Of a DNA stretch of 64,000 nucleotides, positions 54,470-64,000 are shown one piece after another. Position numbers and translations under genes: made by a program. The stretch is from Plutella xylostella. Taxonomy: Eukaryota > Arthropoda > Insecta > Lepidoptera > Plutellidae. The notes beneath the pieces were generated by a model. The model searched no databases. It saw only the letters and a list, made by a program, of their open reading frames with translations, and was not told where the DNA came from. Positions within the stretch are counted from its first letter, which is position 1. Each line of letters opens with the position of its first letter. Location: contig NC_063987.1 in NCBI RefSeq assembly GCF_932276165.1, positions 7,006,001 to 7,070,000 on the forward strand, written 5' to 3'.

Positions 54470-57400
54470 TAAAAGATGAAGTTATTTAAGCAATATTTTT
54501 TACAAATCGTCCAATAGCGAATTGGCCGTAGGAGAACGGTTGCATATTCAAAAACATTTAATTAAGATTATCTTACAAACAAATCACAAAAACACATCTC
54601 GTAAACGATGTACCGTATGTGAGGGCCTCATCGAGTTTTTTTTTTCATAATCTTCACACTTTTCAGGCGGCTTGGATATATCACACAGATCCCATGATAC
54701 AAACATTTAATATCGAAGACCCAAGGATATCCGTTAATCGATGGGTTAATAAGCTATCTGAATTTTCAGCTAAAAAATATATTAAGTAGTAGGTACTATC
54801 GGCTCCAAATTGGTATCCCATGGTCCCATGATCAAACCAACTAAATTCTCCAAATGTAATTCTCACGAACTTCATAATTACAACAACCGCTTACCTATGC
54901 CAGGAAACGCCTTTTCAGTGTTCCTGGGCTGACTTATGACCAGACTGACGCCTCCAATTCATCACTTTACTGGTACATTTTTAAAACTTTCATCATTCTT
55001 ATTTACATTTCAGGAAAGTTCCATGCACTACACTTGACGAATCAATTTTCTTTAAATAATTTGTGTTGTGACTAGCTTACTTCTAAGTTGATTTAACATT
55101 CATGCATCGCGTAAAAAAGGGTGGAAAGTTTGCGGAAAAAAGCGATTTACCCCACCTCTGACACGACCGTTCAGCGCGGCGGCTGAAGCGCTACTGAAGC
55201 TTTCATGAACATACCTATACCTAAACGTAGTACCACACAATCTTGCGTACATTTTCTTCTCCATAGACGGGCTATTTTATCGTTTCCTAGAGCGTTGAGT
55301 ATGATGTTTTCCATTCAAGACTTTAGTAATTCTGCATTTGAAATGGTGATGTAAAAACTTAGTGGGGTATAAGTAGTTCTCGAAAGAGGTAAATATTAAG
55401 GATGTCATATACAAGATATACTTACCTAATGATTACAAGTCTTGGGTCGGTACTAAGACTTGGTCATGCTGTATTAGGTACATATTATATTTTAATTATC
55501 GTGTTTCTCTCGCTCTCTACGCAATTTGAGCCTTTTGAGTTTAAGCAGTTTGCTTCTGGGAAGCAGCCTAATAATAAAATTAAACAGGGTGTGATTTTAT
55601 CATTGAACTTAACGGAAGCTATTTCGTTCAGGCCGGCTATTTCAGGATCAGCGTACTTATAGCGGGTACAGTGTTTTTTTCTGTAAATATTGTAGATATT
55701 TAAAAAAAGGCGTTTCCATGATCAGGACATGACTGTATAGTGTGTATAGGTATAATAATTATAACAAGATTCATCACGACCCATCACGTCCCCACTGCTG
55801 AGGCACGGGTCTCCTTCCAAGGAAGGGTTTTTAGGCCTAGTCCACCACGCTGGCCTAGTGCGGGTTGGTGATAATAACAAGATTGTTACATATCAAATTA
55901 TAACTCATATACTCATAGTATGATATTTTGTAAAGTCCCCAATTTAGAACCAACATTAGAAGGAGAGACAACAAAATATATATTGCGGGTCCGAGAAAAC
56001 CTCTTCGCAATAACTTAACAAATCCCACATAAAATATAAGTCAGATCTGGATGACAAATGCGCGTAATAGAACACGAATTGTTAACGTAAATCGTTGAAG
56101 ATACAAAGATAATATTATTATATTTATTATGTGAGTATTTATATAGGAGCTACCTCGTGCGGTGCTGTTCTATGAGGTAACGCTTCTGCTTCTCACTACA
56201 AAGATGCGAGTTAGAATCATATAACATGACGGTAACTATTGATTTCTTTGAAATTTAACATTACCTTGTCTTGGCTTACAGCCAGCCTTATTACTTTCAG
56301 CTTAATTTACATGCAACAGCTTTAAATACCTACAGGTGTTGAAAAAGGAAGCTGAAATTGGGTAACTTAGGTCGTTCAGCATTTGTCAGATCATAATTTC
56401 AGAGTTCTCTACTCATTAAGTAGGAACTTTGTTGGCACCACAACTACCTCTAATCCTTTTTCTTATTTTATTTTAAACTCTCTTTCATCCAAAGGTTGTC
56501 TGGCAGAGATTGCTATAAGCCTTTTTGTACTGTTTTTATTTTTAAGCTTTTTTGTATTTTTTCTGTTTTTGGTGCAAATAAAGAATAAAGAGGATTGTAT
56601 TGTATTGTCACTTGACCTTTTACGAGACGGCTTAATTTTTTTTTAAATATTTGAATGTGACAGATAAAAAGCTGTTTAGAATGACCCTCTGAGCTTTCTC
56701 CTATGACCTTACTTTACCACATTTGTAACACCCTGTATGTTAGTCGGTAGGAAATAAATCGATGTTCCATGCTGCGTTCGTCGTCTGTTCAGGGGATCTA
56801 CTCTGGTTTCACGGATTGTAACATACATACGCACATTTTCAATTTTAAACTTTTGAAAAACCAATAAAAAACACGCCAAAACATAACAGTTCCCTACATT
56901 TCTATTTTTTCCATGGCGATGTCGGTACGGGATAATGTCCAATGTTATTATACCTTCATGGGCACGGGTTGCGATAGAGATAAATGCAGCTCGCGTCTGA
57001 CAACAGCTACTTTTCTTGATGAAATTCTCATTTCGGAAGAAAACGGTTGTCACCAAGTAAAGTACAATCAACAAATCTGTTTGATTTTGATGTCAATCGC
57101 GTCAGCATAATATTATTGCATAGAACAGTTTAATAGCTAAAGCGTCCAGTAACTTTTTTATGAATAAGGGGGTAGGTTTATACATAGGTATACTAAATTT
57201 TTTGTATAGTGACGGTATTTGAATAAGGGTGCGATATCATGTCGTCAACTGCGAGTAGGCCAGCTTAGGCCACGGACGTGCATTTCCACGGCCGGGGGGG
57301 ATTGTCACAGCTGATCCCGGACCGCAATTAGCGCCCCGGCTTCATTATTAATTGCAATTTGAACTGTCATTTACGCCCCTCTAAGTAATGTGGGTTTTGC

Positions 57401-58738
57401 TGCGGAGCCGTGAGTCGTGACTTCGGTCAATAAATGTGTTGGTTTTTGGGATTTTGTCTGATTTGACACAAGTAGAATACTGTCCTTTTTTTGGAGTAAA
57501 ATGTTATATTATATTATATGTACCTACATATGTGTTAGTATTTAAGTTATGTAACTTTATTTCATGTGTGTGTTGTGTATAAAGAAATAATATTATATGT
57601 ATCTTTATCTATCTGACCAACAGTGAGCGTAAGGTAAGGGTAATGCTGCTTATTAGGTAGTTACGAAGATCAATCACACAAATAAAATTATTATTGATAG
57701 TCATTAATCACATAATAAATTACCAGATTCAAAAAACTTTGGAGCCTAACTTTTAAAACTCAAAGGTCAAATGTGTCCTTTTTATTAAGCAAATGAAATT
57801 AATGGTATCTTCAGGATTTGTATTTGTGCCCAAAATATGGCAATAAGTATGCTCTTAATACCGTTCATATTCTAAGTCCTCTATTTTTTACTAGCTGTGA
57901 TGTTTTACCAATTTACAATACCTACATAATATGTTAATGGACCCGAGAAACATAAATCCTCAAACAGAACGTCAGTCACATTGTATGTATACAGCTCAGA
58001 CAGACACAAGTGTGAAATATTGCTCAACATTCACCCCTAGGGCCGAAATGGTTGCCCGAAAGCTTTTACGGGCGAAATCCGAATAGATTCAGCCAACCTA
58101 GACCGAGTTACTACGTGCCACTGAATGGATGTGGTTGCAGTAGCAGGCTGCAAGGCCACGCTATATTGTCCAATCTACTGATATTTTTCCAAGCGGTTAG
58201 TCATAAACCTGCTGTTAATTAATATAATTCAGGAGAACCATTTTTTCTGTAAAGAAGAAAGAAGAAGAAAGAAAAGAATAAAAAAACTTTATTTGACACT
58301 GACTTTGCTGTTAAGTATTTGCGGAAAAAAGCCTGTACTCCATTGAAACTTTGACTTTTATGATGTTTGCAAGTTGTTTACAATGACGAGATGAGTCACC
58401 CCTTTCGGCTTACTATAATACTTAGCCACATTTGTACATAATTATACAGAAATCATTCCTTCTATAACAATTAATGGTAGAAATTTGGCTCGTAGAAAAT
58501 GTTCTTAACACTAGCCCACCTTTTGTACATATATTTTATATATTTGTGCAATAAAGAATTAAATAAATAAATAACAAAAGAATAGAGAGAGAGAGGCAGT
58601 TATATTTTTGTCAGTTTCACAGCTGATAAAGTCAAATTAATCAGAATTGGGTGAATTGATCGTTGAGTACGATAATTCAGCCAAACACACGACCAGGAGT
58701 GACCTTACGTCACTCACACAAGTGAGAAACAGTGCAGC
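54470..58738. other. intergenic with scattered repeat pieces
   Basis: No gene recognised. It holds a SINE-tail fragment (55775-55870), a decayed tRNA-like SINE head (about 56150-56260, with CTTCTCACTACAAAGATGCG), a LINE 3' end (56475-56600) and a foldback-family fragment (about 56665-56710). A GC-richer, possibly conserved patch lies at 57285-57390. Confidence 0.5.
56475..56600 (+). repeat. LINE 3' end fragment
   Basis: CTTTCATCCAAAGGTTGTCT and GGCAGAGATTGCTATAAGCC, ending GTGCAAATAAAGAATAAAGA. Same family as 20840-20940 and 21490-21612. Confidence 0.5.
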
Positions 58739-58916
58739 GATCACAGGATTCGATACTATTTTCGAATCTACACAAACATTCTCGTATAATATGGAAAAAA
58801 AATGTCACTTTTGGAACTGACAACTTTGCCTTACATTTTTGACAGTGACAGTTGTCGATAATGTTCTTTTTCCATATGTTTGTGTAGATTCGAAAATAGT
58901 ATCGAATCCTGTGATC
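58739..58916. mobile_element. foldback MITE, copy A
   Basis: 178 bp with perfect arms of about 40 bp starting GATCACAGGATTCGATACTA. The centre has GGAACTGACAACTTTGCC and GACAGTGACA. Copy B follows 14 bp away. Confidence 0.75.
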
Positions 58917-58930
58917 AAGCTTCAGAGGCG

Positions 58931-59206
58931 CGAGCATAGGATTCGATACTATTTTCGAATCTACACGAAGGGTCGCTTTTACCAAACGCTAAACGTATTT
59001 AAATCAAATTTTAAATACATTTTGTACTAACTGACAGACGTATGACAGGCTACTAAATACGTTTAGCGTTTGGTGAAATTCCATCTAACATGGAAAAAAC
59101 AAATGCCACTTTTGGAACTAACAAATTTGCCTTACATTTTGACAGTGACATTTGACGATACGCAACCAATACGCAACGTAAACGGAGGTTTCGAATCCTG
59201 TGCTCG
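58931..59206. mobile_element. foldback MITE, copy B, interrupted
   Basis: Same family as copy A (CGAGCATAGGATTCGATACT to TTTCGAATCCTGTGCTCG). It is interrupted by a smaller inverted-repeat insertion at about 58977-59076, with arms CCAAACGCTAAACGTATTTA and complement. Confidence 0.65.
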
Positions 59207-60150
59207 GGCAACTGGGCCTTTATCAAACTCGCTACTCAAACGCACAATTCACTGTAAAGTGATTTATTCCCGAACATACATTTCAGTCTAAACTTTAATC
59301 CAGCGTTTCTGAAGACCCTTCCAGTTTGTTAATGTTTAGGCTCAAGGCGTATATTTGAGTAAATAGAGAAGTTAGTTCCTTAGTAGGGTCTCATAATTAT
59401 GTCGATAGTCTGTAAACTCAACTCTTGTACAACTGACTAAAACAATATTTTTTTATGGGACATTTAAGCTATTTTAAAGTTTTTCAAAATGTTATGTTTC
59501 AAAGGTTTTTTTAAAAATAAAAAGCCTTCTTTGAAATATTTTTCGATGGAACCATTCAAAAATTATTTATTTCATCACTGTGCACAAAAAAGTCCAGTAA
59601 GGTATGTCCAAATTTTTGCTTGAAAGATCTTGTTGGTAAGTGTTTTTTTTTTATTTATTTTTTACTAGCTGTTCCCGCGAGCTTCGCTTCGCCTTAAAAA
59701 GTTTTACCTATAAAATGAACCTTAAATAAGCAAGCTTGACAGCATTGTCTATGATTTTATCGACAGTTCGTTTTGTCTCTAGTCAGTTCACATCACGTCG
59801 TAATTAGCCTCGGAGGCGTACACATAGTTCAAGTTATTTTACGGCATTATTTGCTCCTAGTAACAATGTTTACCCCACAACAACAACGCCGGGTAAATTC
59901 ATTCCCATTTGGGCAGTTTTTGCGGCGTGTTTTGTTGCGAATACGAAAACAGTTTTCTGACAAACATTTCTACGGTCAGTCAGTGACATTATTTATTGAA
60001 GTATATTACCTAGTTTATAAGGAGGCCTTTGCCCAGCAGTGGGACACGACACAGGCTGCATAAAAAAAAATAAAAAAATTACCTACTAGATTTTACTGTA
60101 AGCTGCGAAAAATGAAGCGATTTTTTTTTTTTGGTTGGGACGTATTATTT
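59207..60150. other. gene-free stretch with a Helitron end
   Basis: AT-rich. It includes a minus-strand Helitron 3' fragment at 59665-59707 (CTAGCTGTTCCCGCGAGCTT). A short frame at 59773-60063 has no recognisable homology and is probably chance. Confidence 0.5.
59665..59707 (-). mobile_element. Helitron 3' end fragment
   Basis: 43 bp identical in kind to the 3' end of the Helitron copies at 6.0 and 8.4 kb, including CTAG; the rest is missing. Confidence 0.65.
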
Positions 60151-60307
60151 AAGGTAAGCGTCCAATTTTTGGCATCGTACGGAAGGGCGATTGTTATAGA
60201 AATTCACACAAATGGGTCCACTTCATCAGCTTTGCCAACGCCGTCATACATTTATGACAATCCGTTTAATGCGATACGTACGATACAAATAGCTGTACGC
60301 TTACCTT
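60151..60307. mobile_element. foldback MITE, GGTAAGCG family
   Basis: Ends AAGGTAAGCGTCCAA and TACGCTTACCTT, inverted, with ATCGTACGG and CGTACGAT inside. Relative of 20967-21122. Confidence 0.6.
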
Positions 60308-62738
60308 TATAGTTCATAGCAACAATGATTTCGAGTATCATTACAAAAATACCTTTGTAAATTTTACGGATCGGGCCCCCATCTGTTTGTATTCGTTAAT
60401 TAACAGTTTCACCTTCATCTTTGTCGTTTGCAGAATACAATTCGATTGCCTCGTCACTAATTATCCTGTGGCTTTGTACTAGCTGTCCTTTTGTTATATA
60501 ATTTTTTGGGAGAATTTGGCAAATACAGGCCTATTTAGGCAGGGTACAGGGTTCTTTTATAATGAATGATTCCTTTTTAAGGTGTGATTTAGAATTTACC
60601 CCTGTACATGATACATATGTGTACTTGCTGGTTAACATTTCCAGCAATTAGATCTATAAACAGAAATTAAATTATGCTAGGTCTGTGTTTTTGATCACGA
60701 CATAAATAAATGAAAAAAATTCAGAACAAAATTTTGTGTAAAATGATATAATTTATTTTTAGCACCAGATTTTTTTGTTTTTCCTTGTAAGCCGACCCAT
60801 TTTTTATGCGACTTTATTTGTACAAGCTTTTAATTTTGCCGCTAATTGGATTCAGTTCATTTTGGCTCTGCACAAAAATTATTATTTTATGCATACATTA
60901 TCGTTTTTGTAAACTTCACTATTTACCGAAAAAGTATTCTCAGACCATATATTATTATTTAAAGTTAAATTAAAGTAGATAACATTTTAATTTTGGAACG
61001 GCTCAGAAGTAGTGACACGAATCAACAATTGTAGGTATATACAGGCTTGAAATACAAAACAGTTCGTCAAGAAACCGATAACTTGGTCAGGCCTGAACCC
61101 TTTGGGTGCATAAAATCTATTCCCTCACCTATTTCCTTTGTAAACTGTAGCGCAGCTGCTACAATTTCCAACGAATCACTGTGAGAGCTCAAAAGCCTTC
61201 CCTAGTTCACATTCGGATAGATTGGGATAAACAAGTTGAAACTTGTTTAAGTGCGATAATCCAGCCTTTAATCAAGCTAAGCTCCTGTTGCTTAGGTTCA
61301 TTAAGTATTTCAGTAGCAGCAAAGGTATTCCAGGCAGCTATGCGATGCCTTAGCGTTCTTGAAGTTTGTTGCTTTTGTGAAATTGAATTGATCAACGGGA
61401 ATTTGTTATAGATACACATTCGGAAATTACATAATTGCACAGCTGAATTTGGAAATACTTAGGTAATTAAATACCTACTTAGAAACACTTTTCACACATT
61501 CTTAACTGCAACCCTATAATAAGGTTCTTATAAATTCCTAAGATTGTCCAGTACCCAACATCTAATTCATTTATTTACCTAAATTAATGCAAAGTTTTAT
61601 TTAGTTGAAATGACCGTAAGTTATATGAAAATTTACTCGATACCAATAAACTCAGTATTATTTTTTATAGCAGAAAGCATGCTGTGTGTTTGTGCATGTT
61701 ATTCACACAATTTTCGAAGTCTCATGCTTAGCCACAGTCTTCCAAGAACAAGTGACAAGAGGTTACAATACGATACAAGCGTTTCGCATATCACGTATCA
61801 GATACTTCGACATACTTGACTGTCACTTTGATACACTGCAGCGTGCATGGTTGCGAGGCAAGATTTTGATGGATCAACGAAGCCGTCACTTATTCAAAGT
61901 CTCATGAGATGTCTACTGATGTACAGTTCTCCCATATTAATAATGCACATGCAAATCTTCGCAAACTGTCGTATTCCCGGAAACACCCGAATCATTGAAT
62001 CGTAAAAGCACTTGCATTTTGATCCTTGTTCGAAAGAAATAGTAGTCAATATCATGTGACACATAATCGAAAACAATTTGGGCGGTCGGTGGCTGTCACC
62101 GATCAGTCAAAGGTCTCAAGGTCAAGATCAGTATTACTTTTGTGGAATTATAAAGAGCTGCAATTACACATCGTTCTTGTTATTTTTTTCAAATGTGAAT
62201 TTAATTTCAACTTTAATTATTTTTGACGACGCCATATTATGAGGCACATTTAAGAATAAAATATACGTCACATTGATAGACTTCACTTAGCCAATAAAGC
62301 CACACCCAAAAGACCAAGTTGTAATTGTTATTGTAATTGTGAATGATCAGCCCTGTAAATACTTTTGAACTGAGATTTTAATGTAAACCTGTGTTTTAAA
62401 TCCATATTTCTTCTTCTAACATAAACCTTGTGTTATTCAAACCTTATTTCATCCATATTAACACCAGCTTGAGCAAGACATTTGAAAAGTACTGTAACAT
62501 TTTCAAAGTAAATTTTAATATTATGACAATATTATGAATTATCGACTCAAATTTCGTTACTGATAAATCAATATCTCTTTTAGCACCAAACACCTAAATC
62601 TAAAAAAAAATGCATGAAGAAAATGCACTTAACCACTCTAAATACATCTCTAAATACATGGCGTTCGGAAATACGACCGTTGCCGAACAATGGCGAAGAT
62701 TTCTATGCGCATTATCAATTTTGGGGAACTGTACGGTG
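60308..62738. other. intergenic, no gene seen
   Basis: AT-rich. Frames of 60-76 codons occur but show no domain, codon pattern or splice context that I can support. Confidence 0.5.
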
Positions 62739-62749
62739 GCCTGCGCCTA

Positions 62750-62900
62750 AAAGTATACAGGTGGAGTTTTTAAAATAGCGATCGCTGAGGATGAAGGAAC
62801 CAGCTACATCTGTTATAAATCCGGGGACGTGTTGTGTGTGATGTGTGTAGTAGTGGTGTTTATGTGGATGTGCTTGAGCAGCATGTGAGCTTGAGATCGC
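62750..62900. mobile_element. MITE, CTAAAAGTATACAGG family, copy 2, split by an LTR element
   Basis: Matches 23825-24009 in the opposite orientation and is complete up to GAGATCGC. There the terminal ATTTTAAAAACTCC part is replaced by TGTACAGG, taken as the edge of an LTR. The missing half should lie beyond the window on the far side of the inserted element. Confidence 0.65.
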
Positions 62901-63296
62901 TGTACAGGATCGATTGGTACCAATAAAACACAGATTTATATTTTGAACGTGCTCCTCGTGCAACGGTTCTGCGGAGAGTGGCGCGGGGAGCGCCTGCGCC
63001 CCGCGCCCCGCTCCGCCGCCCGCGTCACCAGCAACTCATTCATTTATTATACATTACATCTACCTTTTACAAAATAAAAATAAATTTAATCAAATTTCCT
63101 TCAAACACTTATTTTACTTAAACACTGTTAACATAATACTAAACTAAAGTAATCGTAAGTAATTCTTTAATTAATTAATTGGTTAAATTTTAATTTTAAT
63201 TATATATTATAAATTTAATTATATTTAAATATATATTATAATTTATGGTTTAATTTTAATTAATTGGTTGGTAATCTGAGACATCATGATTTAAAT
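62901..63296 (-). repeat. probable 3' LTR and 3' non-coding end of a second LTR element
   Basis: On the minus strand the insert ends CCTGTACA at 62901. It contains a GC-rich patch (62970-63035) and a long AT-rich part with repeated TTAATTAATTGG. A TGTCTCAG near 63281 could be the LTR start. With the other LTR outside the window the boundaries cannot be proved. Confidence 0.4.
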
Positions 63297-64000
63297 TTAT
63301 TCACTTCTGACTGCGTTATCGACAGAGTTGTCATGCTCAGGACAAACTTTCCACTGACTCTCAATCCGTTTTAAATGCACTATGTTACGACGCAGAAGTT
63401 GTCCGTTGTCGTCGTTCTGGAGTTCTACATCACCACCATTCTTAGTGATGACTGTATGTGGTGTATCATTGAACGGCGCGGTCAGTTTGTTATCTTTTGT
63501 CATGTTCTTCACATAGACCTTTTCACCGACTCCAATATCCGATTCTGTTGCGTGTCTCTTCCTATCTGCGTACTCCTTCCATTTCTGTTTTTGTTCGGTA
63601 TCGCGATCCCTGGTTTCCATGTCTGTGTCTGCGAATTCTACATCGATTATGGAGGGTAGCTTATCCCTAAATTGACGCTTGTAAAAGAGTTCTGCTGGAG
63701 GTTTCCCTGTGACAGAATGGGGGGTAGCATTATACATAGTCAAGTACTTAAGCAAATCATCTTGCCAATTAGATTTTTGAGTTTGACTTATCCGCAAACG
63801 TTTTAATATATCACGGTTCTGTCTCTCAACCTCACCATTTTGCTGTGGCCAGTAAGGTATACTATGATACAACCGAATACCAAACTCATTGCAAAAACGC
63901 CCAAATTCTGCACTAGAAAACTGTGGCCCGTTATCAGCTGTAATACTGACTGGCGCTCCTAACCGCGAAAATATTTCTTTAAGCATATTTACCGTTTGCA
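63297..64000 (-). CDS. pol: integrase C-terminal part of a Ty3/gypsy-like Pol (runs off the window)
   Basis: About 234 codons are open on the minus strand from the window edge to the stop. The integrase core is visible as TADNGPQF (second Asp) and QQNGEVERQNRDI (catalytic Glu), followed by a basic linker and a C-terminal segment with GVGEKVYVKN and LLRRNIVHLKR. The first catalytic Asp, RNase H and RT lie beyond 64000. The integrase resembles Mag-like or similar Ty3/gypsy elements and differs clearly from the element at 635-5745. No break is seen. Confidence 0.85.
   Translation of the reverse strand, partial: QTVNMLKEIFSRLGAPVSITADNGPQFSSAEFGRFCNEFGIRLYHSIPYWPQQNGEVERQNRDILKRLRISQTQKSNWQDDLLKYLTMYNATPHSVTGKPPAELFYKRQFRDKLPSIIDVEFADTDMETRDRDTEQKQKWKEYADRKRHATESDIGVGEKVYVKNMTKDNKLTAPFNDTPHTVITKNGGDVELQNDDNGQLLRRNIVHLKRIESQWKVCPEHDNSVDNAVRSE

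Noticed and set aside
59773..60063. 96-codon frame near the Helitron fragment
   Set aside because: Residues show no recognisable domain, and the end encodes the repeat-like AQQWDTTQAA in a region with GCCCAGCAGTGGGAC, a common repeat end.
61181..61440. overlapping 76/77-codon frames on both strands
   Set aside because: No splice context, domain or repeat support; overlapping frames on both strands suggest chance.

Overview
The window reads as nuclear DNA of a lepidopteran (moth or butterfly). It is AT-rich and split by introns, and it is packed with transposable elements of lepidopteran type: non-autonomous Helitrons ending in CTAG or CTAA and inserted between A and T, RTE-like LINE fragments with short tandem tails, tRNA-headed SINEs, and many foldback MITEs. 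This placement rests on recognition from memory; no database search was run. No rRNA gene, free-standing tRNA gene, CRISPR array or bacterial-type operon is visible.

The one host gene I can assemble lies on the minus strand from about 24.67 kb down to 7.83 kb. Eight coding exons join in frame, with GT..AG introns at every junction, into a 338-residue protein. It has a signal peptide, two immunoglobulin domains (disulfide cysteines near residues 116/179 and 218/278) and a hydrophobic C-terminal tail. Sequence landmarks place it in the Dpr family, neuronal cell-surface Ig proteins that pair with DIP proteins; it looks most like the dpr20 type. Its first coding exon ends inside a 30-bp minisatellite that has copied the splice donor several times.

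Mobile DNA by region: 0.6-5.7 kb, an intact Ty3/gypsy element of the CsRn1/kabuki type on the minus strand, with LTRs that appear identical, a tRNA-Trp-like primer site, a CHCC Gag finger and a -1 slippery site. 6-24 kb, Helitrons, SINEs, MITEs, a decayed Tc1/mariner element and an RTE tail inside or beside the dpr-like gene. 24.8-26.3 kb, a 5'-truncated RTE-like LINE with an 11-bp target duplication, just upstream of the first coding exon. 29.2-30.5 kb, a terminal-inverted-repeat element with five copies of an 11-mer. 33.95-43.83 kb, a 9.9-kb foldback structure flanked by TTAA, with arms of roughly 3-4 kb that carry nested insertions, including a hAT-like element in one arm and a SINE in the other. 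45.1-50.5 kb, two copies of one non-LTR retrotransposon family with RT, zinc knuckle and a restriction-like endonuclease; one copy is minus-strand with a long open frame, the other is plus-strand, truncated and partly duplicated. An RTE pseudogene lies between them. 52.6-62.9 kb, a 5S-like SINE and several foldback elements. 62.9-64 kb, the 3' end of a second LTR retrotransposon inserted into a MITE.

The strongest candidates for something undescribed are the TTAA-flanked giant foldback element and the splice-donor minisatellite of the dpr-like gene.
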